64,000 nt of DNA. Origin: Biscogniauxia marginata. Lineage: Eukaryota; Ascomycota; Sordariomycetes; Xylariales; Xylariaceae. The stretch is taken from positions 434,001-498,000 of the forward strand of contig MU404070.1 of assembly GCA_022695795.1 (NCBI GenBank). Reading direction: 5' to 3'. Positions within the stretch are counted from its first letter, which is position 1; each line of letters opens with the position of its first letter. The notes beneath the pieces were generated by a model. It was not told the DNA's origin. It was given only the letters and a program-made list of their open reading frames with translations, and ran no database searches. The position numbers and the translations under genes were made by a program. Positions 1 to 11,420 of this stretch are shown here, one piece after another.

Positions 1-797
1 ATGATATGTATATATATATAATAGAAGAATGGGACAGTAGAAGCAAAAGAGAAACAAGAAGAGAAACTCGACTCAGTCGAACTAATTAAGGAAGAAAAGA
101 CCAGGATAATAAGGCATATAAAATAAATCTATGATATGAAAATCGGGAGATAGGAACAGTTTGGTTGAGTAAAGGGTATTTAAATTCTGTTATTCCCTTT
201 GTCTCTGTTGTCAAAGATTACTGTTCTCTTTAAGTAGTCTTAATAGCATTGTAAGATTCGACGTCTTTATTTCCGATATCGTCTCGGTGATTGTTTACGT
301 TCTCCTAATAGCCTCAAAGAGACAGTCCTGTAATATAACCTTGCAATAAGAACTTTGTGTGGAAAAGTGACGAAATTTAGATTACGAGGCCAATCATAGG
401 AGTAACTGCCAAGGAATGATAGGACAACTGAGAGGATGGACTCTACTTTGTCAAGCCATCCCATCGTTATGCTTCGCTGATCCGGAGTTCGCAATGGCCT
501 GCTATCATCACCGCAAATCTTTAGACTGGTATTATATTAAATAGACGAGAGATCTAGAAGAGGCACTTATAATATTTCATTCTCGAATAATAGGAGAACC
601 CGGAGTAATTATGTCGGATCGATAGGTGAGGATTTTTAATTGTAAGATAAAATAGGATATCGTACAGCGTATCTCATTACCAAAACAAACAGGTATTCGC
701 TTCAAAAGGACCAGACAGAGGACACCCATCTTTCTAACCAAACCAGAAATTTCTTCTTAAATTATACATGAAAGTCCCCTCTCACGCAGCCTCCCCC
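1..797. other. Intergenic, no gene recognised
   Basis: Moderately A+T-rich spacer downstream of the sugar transporter. Only short reading frames without recognisable motifs occur. A short (TA)n run lies near the left edge. It presumably includes the transporter's 3' UTR. Confidence 0.6.
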
Positions 798-2804
798 CTA
801 ATTCGCAGACTTTTTCAGATCATCGTCATCCCCAGTCAGTCTATCGTTCTCGATCTGGGCCGTTGTCTTGTAGGTCTTGAACTTCCGCGCGGGCACCTTC
901 TTGGCGAACATCTCGTCGAGCTCCTCGTAGGTGCGGCCGGCGGTCTCGGGCTGGCAGAACCAGAGGTAGACGATGCAGATGACGGCGAGGCCGCCGAAGA
1001 CGAAGGCGACCTTGGCGCCCATGTTGGCCTGGTCCGGGTTGAACATGTACGGCAGCACGAACTGCCAGATGAGGCTGACGCAGTACTGCAGCGCGATGCC
1101 GACGGCCACCGTCTTGGCCCGCAGCCGCGACGTCGGCACCTCGGCGACGATCGTGTACGCCGTCGCCCCGATGGTCGCGTTGTACAGCCAGCAGTAGATG
1201 ATGATGAGCGCGACGGTGCCCCTGATCGCGCCCGGCGAGGCCTCGACCGCGAGCCCGCCCATGATGAGCAGTACCACTGTCAGAATTGTCGTGCCCCAGA
1301 AGGTCAGGCTGCGCCGCCCGACCCGGTCGACTAGGTACCAGGACATGACGTTGCCGATGAGTGAGCAGACCTGCTGCGCGATCTGGATCTTGAAGCTGTC
1401 GGATGTGCTGTACCCGGCCAGCTGCACGTAGTACGTCGAGTACGAGGCGGCGAAGTTGACACCCGAGAGCGACTGGATCGTCAACGGCATTATGGCAATA
1501 ATGGTGCGCCGGAGGTTGTTCTGTTTCAGGCATTCTAGGTATGTGACACCCTGGGTTTCGCGGCGGGACTCCTCGAGCGTGCGTTCGATGAGGGCGAGCT
1601 TGGCCTGCGCGCCGTCAGGCGAGTGGCCGAGTAGTTTGAGGCTCTGCAATGCCATGTCTCGTTTCCCTCTCATAGTATGCCACCATGGGGATCTGTGAAG
1701 AGAAAGAGAGATGTTAGTGAGTAGATGTATCTCAACGACAACCACCCGGAATCATGAAAAAGGGACTACCACATAGCCGAATGGGTAGCGGGTAAACCTT
1801 GTATACATAGTTGAAAAGTATATAGGACAAAACTTACTCAGGCATGAACCAAATACCTACGGCTGCTATAGCCGCGAAGCCATATTGTGCGCAGAAAACA
1901 GCGCGGTAAGCCCAACGACTTTCGAGCGTGCCGGTGCTATTGATAATAATAGCCACAATGAGGGGTCCGAGGGTATACGACAGTGCTGACAAGCAGGTGA
2001 AGAGACCTCGTAGGGCATGCGGTGTGATCTAGAAATGACAGGGTCTCGGTATTAGCAAAACGTCCATCCTCGCAAAATCACATTATATGTTTTAAAGGGA
2101 ATGTCATTTCCTCTTGAAATCTTTTAGTCGGGGGCCAGGAATAAGAGACAACGAACCTCGCCAATGAACGTGACCGTCACCGAGGCCAACACACCGATCG
2201 CGAAGCCGTTGAGGAATTTGCCCGCGAAGAAGACCGGGTTCGTCGTCGATATGAACTCGACGGTGATGGCAGCGAAGCTGACCACCAACGCGCCGAATAT
2301 GCTCCACTTGCGACCCAGCCCGTCGGCCAGCAGACCGCTACCGAGTGTGCCAACGATAGCCCTATTATAATCGAAAAAAAGCCCCCCAGGTCAGCATTTC
2401 CGTTCCCATCCTCCGTTACAGAACGAGGGAGGCGTTTCTTACGAAGCAATCGGCGCGCCGCTGAACGCGGCCTGCCACTCGGACGGCAGGACGTAACCGC
2501 CCTCGTACTCGGAGCCGAAGTCCTGGCGGAACCGGGGGATGCCGATGACGGTGCCGGCGGCCTGGTTCTCGAAGCTGACGAGCAGGATGCACCAGACGGC
2601 GTAGAGACACCAGAAGCACGCGATCGGGTAGCGGCGGATGGAGGCGAGCTTGCCGAGCTCGTGATCCTCGAGGTTGGCCAGCTGCGCTAGCTCGTCGGCG
2701 CCGGCGCCGGCGCCGTAGCCGTTCTTCTCGTTCTGGCCTACGTAGCCGGTGGCGCTAGAAGCCACCTTCTCCAGGTGGGCGGCCGTTTTCCCTCCCGCGG
2801 CCAT
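798..2804 (-). CDS. MFS sugar/alpha-glucoside:H+ symporter
   Basis: Plasma-membrane sugar porter of the major facilitator superfamily, closest in feel to fungal maltose/alpha-glucoside permeases. Four exons: 2804-2443, 2361-2157, 2028-1838 and 1692-798, giving 550 aa with all phases consistent. The hydrophilic N-terminus is followed by about 12 hydrophobic segments. The loop 2-3 motif GLLADGLGRK is present, PESPWW follows segment 6, DRVGRRS lies in the central loop, and PETAGRTYEELDEMF follows segment 12; all are family hallmarks. The C-terminal KKVPARKF stretch is common in this subfamily. After PESPWW the usual LVR-type residues are replaced by HTM, which may affect transport. The start was chosen at the ATG before MAAGGKTAAH; an upstream in-frame extension lacks family resemblance. 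The substrate is inferred from family only. Confidence 0.9.
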
Positions 2805-4869
2805 TTTGAGTTCCCTTTTTCGGTTTGGTTTCGAGGGAGGAGTAGGAGGAGGAAAAAGGGGGCGAAGGATATAAGTATATCTGGACCGTGCCCAGCGGTG
2901 AATCAGGAAGAATAAACGGCAGCTAGTCTTGGTAGTGGCAGGAATAAGATTCGAAAGTGAAATGTATGATTGAGACGGATACAGAGTTACCGCCAGAGCT
3001 AGCTGGGTTCCCGTCGATGAGCTGCCTAGGTATGTGACTAAAGCAAAGAGGCGCACGCTTCGCTACTCAGGCAGGCTCAACGTTTATATAAGTATAGGCA
3101 TAAATACCTCTCTACATCTTAACCACGGTGTGGAACGCCGCCGCTTTAGGTACTCACGTACCAGTGCCCTGGCGTGATGTTTACCCATCTCCCCCGTCTG
3201 CCCATACACAGCTGAACTAAGCCAAACCAGGCCCGGGGCCCCGGAAAATGGGAGGCTATTAGCTCATGGTTCTATCGTCATACGTGATTATGTACATACA
3301 TACGTACGGGGGAAGGCCCGAACCTGAACAAGGACCTGGGAAACCCGGGATTCTGGTCTCTCCACCAAAGCCTACGTATTCCCGGCTCAGGTGGACGAAA
3401 AGGAAGAGACGACCGAGGGTGTGAACCTCGCGTAGCAGTAATAATCTGGGGAGATCCGGGGGAGGATCGTCACCCAAACCCCCAGATTTGTGGGGATGCA
3501 TGTCCCAGTTTCGTGTGAAGCTGAGGGAGGTAATGATACGCAAGAAGGGGGGGGACACTGGCCAAACCGAACCAAATTGATCGGTCTCCCACGTGGATGA
3601 TCACCAGGGGGGACGGGGACGGTGAACGTGGGGATTTGGGGGAAGCGAGCGCTTAAAATTCCCTTTCTGGGATTGAAATAGGGGTAAAAGAAAAGAATTC
3701 TGGGGTCTTAAAAAAGGCCTCGTTAACTACAGTAGGTGTTCGTGGAAAGTAAATCATACGAACGGGTGACGCGGGACGGCTGAAACTTATTACTACATGC
3801 ATACATATACACAGATATAAGCCGAGGTTTAGCCATTGGTTGGTTGCTGACCTTTCGCCTTGACCGAGGTAACATATCCGCAGCCACACTTTCAACTTGT
3901 TTACCTACCTACCTAATTATCAACTGACCACATCGACTGTTTGTCACGAGAAGAACAGGAGCGGAAAAGAAGAAGGCCGTGACGGTAAGCATGGGATAGA
4001 TTAACTTCACATACTAGTCGACGACGGCTGCTATACTATACCATACTAGTGATCCAGTAGTAGGTACCTATGTTTCGAGGTTTCCAACTAAGCGTGGCTA
4101 GCTCATCTAAGAGCCTAGAGACAGCAGGGAAAGCCTCATTCATTCAGCTATACCTACCCTCTTCTCGCCGAGTCGACAGATCATCCCGTCGTATGAAATA
4201 AGAGGTATCATCGCTAGTGTAATAAGCTACTTACATTGACGTGCTAAATGCGTCATGCCAAATAGACACGAATAACAGAAGTTTGAGGTTTGGGGGGAGG
4301 GAGTTTCATTTTAGTCATTTGCCGTTGCCAAGTCCGGTTGCGGTGGGGATCACTGCAAGGGGGCTGTTCCCGCAGAAAACAGGATCACGAGGGCACCCCG
4401 TCCCATAGGGGGGGAGGAGATCCAGCCTCTCCAGACAATCTAGACGGCTCTTCTTCGGTCCCCAGGAGACCCTGGGCAGTGGCCAGCCCCCCCGGGCGCT
4501 CCCAATTGCCTAAAGCAGACAGTGAATGACTGGCTGTGCGGGCGAGCAATATATCGACGAGCGTAAATGGAAGACAGGTCCTTTTGTGTCTTCGAGGTTG
4601 AACGAAGTTGGTTCGTTCGGCTTGATTGAGCCTTGGTACGAAGGTAATAATAGGTAGAGGGTGATGATGACGAACAAAGTTGGATAGCAAATAGTATACT
4701 TACATATCTACTATAGGTTATATACGGACCGTATGTACACAATAATTAAAAAAGCTACCTAGATAACCCAATCTCACAGTCACTGTTTGCCTACACCAAT
4801 ATATTCCGTCTCACCCAAAACCCTCAAGCGCCCTTCTCCCCTCCCTTTCTTGCGTGTACATATATCACA
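2805..4869. other. Intergenic spacer, about 2 kb
   Basis: Upstream region of the sugar transporter and 3' side of the DUF1593 gene. Several open frames of 60-100 codons occur, but they overlap in different frames, are low in complexity or lack motifs, and no exon-intron model could be built. One TAGGTACCTA-type palindrome lies near 4061. No gene supported. Confidence 0.5.
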
Positions 4870-6375
4870 TCACGCAAAAGCCATCGACTCCCCCGGGGTG
4901 CCCCCGCCCTTGGGCCCGCCCCCGCGCAGCTCCTCGTTCGTGACCTGTATGAGGACCCTCTTGTAGCTCTTCAGCGGCGGGGCGCCGGAGTCGGTGACCT
5001 CGAGCACGAGGTGCAGCAGCTGGCCGCGGCGGCGGGGCTCGCGCGTGAACAGGCCGACGCAGGACCTCTCGGGCGGCGGCACCGCGACGCGGACGACGGC
5101 GCCGCCGCGCCCGGGCACCTCCTCGACTTCGAGCCCCGCGACCTCGAAGTCGACCCACCACTGCGTCGCCGTCGGCTCGCGGTAGTGCCACCACCGGAAC
5201 GTCAGCGCGTCGCCCGCGTCCGGGTCGTACGTCGCCGAGGCGTCGAGCGTCAGCGTCGAGCCGGCCTCGCACGAGACGCGCAGGGGCTCGGCGGCGGTAG
5301 GGCTCCCGTTGATCGATATCACGGGGTGGTGGTTCGCGGCCGCGCGGTCCGGCGACAGCGTCCAGCGCATGCGCGCCGCGAAGTCGTTCTGGTACGCGTC
5401 CCGCCAGCGCCAGATGGTCGCGTGGTTGGACTTGTAGGTGCGGCCGTCGGCGCCCGTGACGGCGTCGACGACGTCACTGTAGAGCCGGGCGGAGGCCCCC
5501 GCGCCGCTGATGTCGTTGAGGGCGTAGCGCCCGCCCCAGGAGCCGTACTCGGGGTGCTCGCGCACGCCGAGCCCGTTCTGGATCAGGTACAGGAAGGTCG
5601 GCGTGTCGCCCTCGGGGATGAACATGTGGTCCGGGTACGCGGACCCCAGCGGCCCGATCTGGATGTGCTCCTTGATCCACTCCTTGGTGACCTTGCTCGG
5701 GTCCGGCCCGCCCTCGTCAAAGCCGTAGTACTTCTCGCCCGAGATGCCGGTCCAGGCCGCGAGGCCGTACTGGTTCCAGCCGTGCACCGAGGCGATGTAG
5801 AAGACGTCCGGGAACTGGTTCCGTATCCACGCCCCCGTGTCGTCCTGGTCGGAGATGGCGTACACGCGCAGCTTAGACCGCAGTGCCGCTGCCTCGTCTG
5901 CTGGATATTGCTTCCTGATGTGGAAGAGGACTTGCGCCAGGACGTTCGTCCCGCCCCAGCATAGAACCCACAATGGATCGGTCAGGGGTGCTGTTATGCG
6001 CTCTAGAAGCAGTTTTCCGCCCTCGCTCAAAGGTATATCGTCCCCGACAGCCGCCATGCCGTACACGGGGGGTCCGCTCCTGATGAGGCTCTTCAGGGAA
6101 TCGGCGGACGGATACGGCAGGTCGGGGTGCGTGTGGGCATTCAGGTTGTCGACGGCGCCTCGGTACGCCTCGATGATCCTCTCCATGTCGTGCGGACAGA
6201 CTCGGTTTTTCAACCATGTCGACGTGCACGCCACGATGCCCTCGGTGCCGAACTGGTTCGAGTACAGCAGGTAGCGCACCAGGGACTCGGCATCGTCGGG
6301 CTCGTTCGATATGTCTGAGAGGATGAACACGCGCGGTTTCGATTCGAAGTTCTGGAGCTTCGTAGGTACGGCCAT
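4870..6375 (-). CDS. DUF1593 / Sde182-like nucleoside-hydrolase-fold protein
   Basis: Single-exon gene of 501 aa. The N-terminal two thirds (about residues 12-330) match the DUF1593 family, which has a nucleoside-hydrolase-like fold. Visible marks are the Asp-rich start FILSDISNEPDDAESLVRY, the CWGGTNVLAQ segment and a YAISDQDDTGAWIR segment. The C-terminal part (about 350-480) resembles the beta-rich domain of Sde182-type cellulose-associated proteins, with LDASATYDPDAGD and FRWWHYREPT. No signal peptide is obvious from this ATG, so location is unclear. Family members are linked to polysaccharide use in bacteria; in fungi the substrate is unknown. The coding region is very G+C-rich, which creates long antisense frames that are not genes. 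The last residues form a Gly/Pro-rich tail. Confidence 0.85.
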   Translation of the reverse strand: MAVPTKLQNFESKPRVFILSDISNEPDDAESLVRYLLYSNQFGTEGIVACTSTWLKNRVCPHDMERIIEAYRGAVDNLNAHTHPDLPYPSADSLKSLIRSGPPVYGMAAVGDDIPLSEGGKLLLERITAPLTDPLWVLCWGGTNVLAQVLFHIRKQYPADEAAALRSKLRVYAISDQDDTGAWIRNQFPDVFYIASVHGWNQYGLAAWTGISGEKYYGFDEGGPDPSKVTKEWIKEHIQIGPLGSAYPDHMFIPEGDTPTFLYLIQNGLGVREHPEYGSWGGRYALNDISGAGASARLYSDVVDAVTGADGRTYKSNHATIWRWRDAYQNDFAARMRWTLSPDRAAANHHPVISINGSPTAAEPLRVSCEAGSTLTLDASATYDPDAGDALTFRWWHYREPTATQWWVDFEVAGLEVEEVPGRGGAVVRVAVPPPERSCVGLFTREPRRRGQLLHLVLEVTDSGAPPLKSYKRVLIQVTNEELRGGGPKGGGTPGESMAFA

Positions 6376-8411
6376 GGTGATTCTGATTTTAGTCTGACTT
6401 GTGAGCTACACTATGGTTCTTCGAGCGTAGACGAGAAGTGAACAAAGTCCCCCCAGTGTTCAGGTTAGATGACGAAAATGAGAATTGGGACATGATTTTG
6501 CCCTTCTAAACAATCGACCATCTCGAGAACAAATACATATGACGTCTGACGAGCTGATGTCCATGTGGGATGGTGAGGTCCCCCAGACTGTGCTAAATGG
6601 GGTAACCGGAAGCGCTCGCATTCAGTCCACGAGGAACATCCCCGGACTTCGCCCGATCTTAGGCTAAACTAGACTGGACGGCGACTGTACTAATAAGGGC
6701 TCCTGTTTTATATCCATACTGTATCTCCGGTCTGGGTGGGGAGGCTATCCCGATATTTGCCCGCCCCCCGCGCACTATCTACGTAGCTATGGAAGTTGGA
6801 CAGTGTGATCATCACCCTTTCGGCCTCCATACTAGCATGCCGGGTAATGGTCGGGTCCCATATAGGTAGGTAGCTTCAGGACCGGACGACTAGTGTTCTC
6901 CCAATCAAGTGAGCATCTGTCTCTTGCATACTACGTATTCTGGAAACAGATGTTGCCCCCAAGTGCGCTGCTTTTATTAGAACACATCACTGCGTGAGAC
7001 TGTCATTCCACGCACGTGATGCCTCTCACCGAGAGCTATATAAAAGCTTTGGCGGGTCAAGTTCGCGAAAGAACATGTGATCACTTTATATAAATTATCT
7101 AATTCTATCATCTCTTCCCCCAGCTTGATACCACTAGTTGTAACATCAACTTGAAACCGAACTCTTTTTTTCTTGGGGGTTTTTCTCTTCACATTGGCCT
7201 ATTTGTTGAGAGAGAGAGAGAGAATAAATATTCCTGTAACTTCAAAGCAGAGCAACCTTAGATATATGCGTTGCCGGGCCTAAGAACGCCGAGCCCTACT
7301 CAATATTTAACCCCCTTATCCCTCCTCATGGACTCTTGGTGATACGAACCGCCTTGTTCTACTCAAATGAATGATTTCCTCTGATTTCTTACAATTCCAT
7401 TAGTCGCGCTTAACAAGTATGAAACTGAGAGTGATTTTTACTAAGGGCCGGATTCGCCTTGTCATCTTCCGCTTTTAAAAGAGCACGCATTCTTTTATAA
7501 AGCTACTACGTAGGTATATATCCTTATATTTAACTATTCAAATTTACTTTAAATTAAATTTATAAACCTTAGATTTTTCTTTTTTATACATCTTTTTACA
7601 TGATTTTTAAATCAACTTTACTTGAGACTTGGTATTTTCTATCGTCTCGTATTTATCTCAACCTTCAATTAATTCACTTTCCACCCAGCACGCAAGCAAC
7701 AACTTCATAAGCACTCACCATCCAATTTTACATCTTCAATCAATATATCACCTTCTCTTTTCTACTTAAGCACCTTAATTAAGGATAACAAGTCATATTT
7801 GATTGTATCACCCATATCTATTCCTATTCCTATTCTTATCCTTGTCTTTTCCTCTCTCCCTCCCTTCGATTCACCGGAATTATTTCAGTATAACCGGCTA
7901 CATAGTACCTAATCATTCCGAAGACAAGAAAAAAATTGTGCCAAAGAGGAAAAGATAAAATAAAAGAAGAATCTGTGTAGAACAACTAACTTATGTACTA
8001 GACTCCGTCAATGCTAGCCGAATCAATCGATCATTCAATCGATCAATCCATCCATCCACGGTACAACAAGACCGAATAAATAAAACAACAGGCGTAGAGA
8101 ACTCCAACCTTCCACCCTAGCACACCCAACTCTATATGCAGTCGATGTTTCGTGGTTTCGGGAGGGAGCCTCTTCGCATAGTTAGGTACCGTACCGTACC
8201 GCGCGGCGACGACAGAGTAATAAAATGAAAAATGCTTTCATGTAACTCGTGTGATCATGCAAATCATGCCAAAAAGAAAATTCCCGTCCGCCTTAATACG
8301 TTCGAAAACGCCGAGGTGCGCCAACAAATGTTTTCTGCCGTAGCGCTGTATTGCGTGGGTGGGTGTGTATGGGTGTTGTTATTCCATTGACACCACTACA
8401 GCGCACCCCGT
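6376..8411. other. Intergenic spacer, about 2 kb
   Basis: Between the DUF1593 promoter side and the 3' end of the DnaJ gene. The stretch 7400-8100 is A+T-rich with pyrimidine runs. A (GA)n run sits near 7209. Short frames at 6485-6667 and 6977-7192 show no family signal. No gene supported. Confidence 0.5.
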
Positions 8412-9733
8412 TTATAGAATTTCTTTGAGTTGCTGCTTTTGCCTCGGCGTTAAGCTGGTCGGGAATTTCACATTGTATTTGACGATGAAGTTTCCGCGTT
8501 CGCCCTGCTTTTTGGAGACGGGCATGCCCAGTCCGGGATACGTATCCGACATGCCCGGCCCGGTGGGACCGGCCTTGTCGATGCTGAGTTGCTTGCCATC
8601 GATTGTCGTCACTGTTCGCTTCCAGCCGGTCAACGCTTCTTTCAGATCTAGGTCGATGGTATGTATTAGGTCATCGCCATCACGAACGTAGAGGGGATGG
8701 GGTTTCTAATGTAACCATCATGTTAGCCATTAACCATTCAAGACCAAAAGGGGGAGGGGGACACGGAGCTCGAGGGCCAACTTACCTCTTCCACAATGAA
8801 GTGTAAATCCTGCTTTCCACCCTCCTCTTGATCGCCGACGCCCTTGAACTTGATCTTGCTCCCCTTCTTCAAACCGGGCTTAATCGGGACTTCGAGGACC
8901 TGATCACTAGTTGTCCTCTTACCCACGTCATCGAAGGTCTTTCTCTTGATCTTCATTTTCTTGGTGGTACCCTGGTACAAATCCTCTAGTGTCAATGGCA
9001 GAGAGCGCTCGACGGTAGTGACTTCGGGAGTCGCTTCTCTCGCGCCTCCTCCGCTGCCTCTGAAAGGATCACCGTTGCCGGCAAAGTTAGTGCGCATGCG
9101 GCTAGATCTCCCTCCCCCAGCTCGTGGTATACCGCCGCCGAATATGTTTGCGTAGTCGTCATCGTCGTCGGCCATGCCGCCCCCAGTGCCACGCATGAAC
9201 TCGGCGAAGATGCTCTCGGGGTTGCTGAAGTTGAAGCCATGGCTACCACCGCCGGTCGAGAAATGGAATGTGCGGGCACCACCTCCTGACGGCATACCGC
9301 CGAAGTCGAAGCCTTGGAAGCCGCCTGGCATGCCGCCGGCCTGTGCGCCGGCGAAGGGGTTATCTTCAGGCGGTGGTGCGCCACCGCGAAGCAGAAATTC
9401 GAGGCCGAATTGGTCATACGTCTTTCTCTTCTCGGGGTCTGACAGTATCTCGTAGGCTTGTGAGCATTCCTTGAATCTCTCGGCGGCTTCCGGCTTGTCT
9501 TTGTTCTTGTCGGGGTGCCATTTTAGTGCTGCTTTTCTGTCGAGTAGTTAGTAACATGTCGATGAAGGCCAATCGATAGGTGCGGCGAATGGGGTGCATA
9601 TAGATCAGGTTGTGTGGATGGTACCTATTGAACAGAAAAAGAGTAGAGCTTACCTGTAAGCCTTCTTGATCTCCTCTTGGGAGGCGTCGGGCTTGACGCT
9701 TAGCTGGTCGTACAGCTTTGTCTCCTTCACCAT
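8412..9733 (-). CDS. sis1: Class B DnaJ/Hsp40 co-chaperone, Sis1/Psi1 type
   Basis: Hsp70 co-chaperone that delivers clients and stimulates Hsp70 ATPase, cytosolic/nuclear by family. Three exons: 9733-9654, 9536-8786 and 8705-8412, giving 374 aa. The J-domain starts at [11 protein letters not shown] and carries the catalytic HPD at residues 34-36, split just upstream by intron 1. A Gly/Phe-rich linker follows (repeats of [14 protein letters not shown] style), then the two beta-sandwich client domains and C-terminal dimerisation segment ([29 protein letters not shown]). No CxxCxGxG zinc repeats are present, so it is class B, not Ydj1-like. A four-unit heat-shock element lies about 930 bp upstream. 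The product looks complete. Confidence 0.95.
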
Positions 9734-9792
9734 CTTGGCGGATATGAAGAGAACGGTGAGTTTGAAGATGGAATCTGGTTAGGAAGAGGGAG

Positions 9793-9795
<3 letters not shown>

Positions 9796-9838
<43 letters not shown>

Positions 9839-9840
9839 GC
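9796..9840. repeat. (TG)n microsatellite
   Basis: About 45 bp of near-perfect TG dinucleotides with a few GC-containing variants at the right end, just upstream of the DnaJ start codon, hence in its 5' leader or promoter. Confidence 0.95.
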
Positions 9841-10661
9841 GTGTAGAATTGTAGAAGAGATGAGGAATTTGGTATGTAGAGTGAGTGGCGTACGGTAGGA
9901 AGTCAAAGGTAGGTTAGGCAAAAACAAGAGAGAAAAAAGAAAAGAATCGAGTTGATGGGCATGAAATACGAAGGGGTGTGTGAAATTGTCCGATGCCGAC
10001 AAGACTAGAAGGTTGGTTGTCTCCCGTAGGGATGAATGAAGCTATGTCGTGCAGGTAGAAGATTCGGGAATGGACGATTTATGGTGGAGGTGGGATGGGC
10101 GGGCTTGAATGGGAGTGACGTGACCTTGGCCTGAATAAAGTGGGCAAGGCCGAGTATCTCGAAACGAAGCAACCAAACCCAATCAGGAGTTCACCACACT
10201 GGTAAATCCGCCTTCACCCTTTCGATGGAGAGAGAAGACCAGAAAAAAAGTTGTGTTTTTTTTTAATTCAACAAACCGGGCGGTCAGGAGTTTTTAGAGG
10301 TCGGAGGAAGACAATACATGTACATGCTATGAGAACAATGACGCCCAATGATAGTGGGGTTGGCGGGGTAAGTACAGCACATGTATGTATTTAGACCTGG
10401 ATGGTACTGCTATGAGTAGCTTAGCTGAAGTACCTAATATAACCGAAGTCTGGTAAAGATAAATACCCAATCAATTTGGAAGGTAATTAAGGTAATTAAG
10501 GTAATTAAGGTAGTTCAATAGATACCGCATAAGCTTAAAGACTGGAAGAGGTGAAACTACATGTAGTCACGCCTGTTGAATTCCGAACATCTGACTTTTT
10601 AGATTACTCCAGCTGTTTCCGGCAAAGTCTCTCAGATGAGCCCCTAGCGTACAAAGCTATA

Positions 10662-10679
10662 GAAGCTTCGAGAAGCTTC
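10662..10679. promoter_or_regulatory. Four-unit heat-shock element
   Basis: GAAGCTTCGAGAAGCTTC is a perfect GAAnnTTCnnGAAnnTTC array, the binding site of trimeric heat-shock factor. It lies about 930 bp upstream of the DnaJ ATG, in the only promoter interval of that gene. The match is seen directly; use by HSF is inferred. Confidence 0.6.
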
Positions 10680-11420
10680 CATCTAACTAAACTATCCAGT
10701 ATACTTAGGAATGCCTAACAACAAAACTACCGAGTTCATGTATATGTATAAAATAATTACAGAGAATTCCGTACATAAGTTCAGATACGATAATGACAAC
10801 GTATATACATAAGGTAGGTATGTTGTCGACAGCTGGTTCCGTTTTAGGTGTTCGCATGAGAGACAACAAATGCCAACCGAACCGTACCGTTGCATCCTAC
10901 ATGCATCATGTATCACGATATCCCTAGTTGCAATAGCCATGCGGACAATTACCACTCTACACTACACGTCTGGATCGAGTCAATTCGCTTTACTATCCGG
11001 CTCTTGCACATGGTCCCAGCACACATGGGTGACATCAGCGATTCAATAGGGATTTTGCTTATGCAACTTTACACTCTTTTTGGACTTGGCTTCTCCTGGA
11101 CTTGGGTTCTTCTGGACTTGGGTATCAAACATCTATGTATACGTACATGTAAGCAGTGAACGAGACCGGACCCGCAATATGCTGTCCAATCACCACCCGG
11201 GCCGCTATAGCCCTCTTTAAAAACACGCGCCTGTCATCGTCGTGTGACGCATTCAGATTCGTTCGGCCCACCACCCCCTTTTATCATCCAACCCAAACAG
11301 TTCTCTCGCGATGCAAGTGGCCCTGCTAAGTGAACCCTGTTCCACCTTTTACGCCAAGTAGTATGCATATGGCAACCGTTCGAGTCGCACTGCTAGTGTA
11401 GTTTAGATAGGGCATCGCCA

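Larger units (their letters stand above)
9734..11420. other. Promoter-side spacer of the DnaJ gene
   Basis: Separates two minus-strand genes. It contains the (TG)n tract, a three-copy ggtaattaa repeat (about 10482-10510) and the heat-shock element. No coding region was recognised. Confidence 0.5.

Noticed and set aside
5011..5964. Long plus-strand frame (317 codons) opposite the DUF1593 gene
   Set aside because: Arg/Val/Gly-rich antisense frame created by high third-position G+C; the minus strand has a clear protein family.
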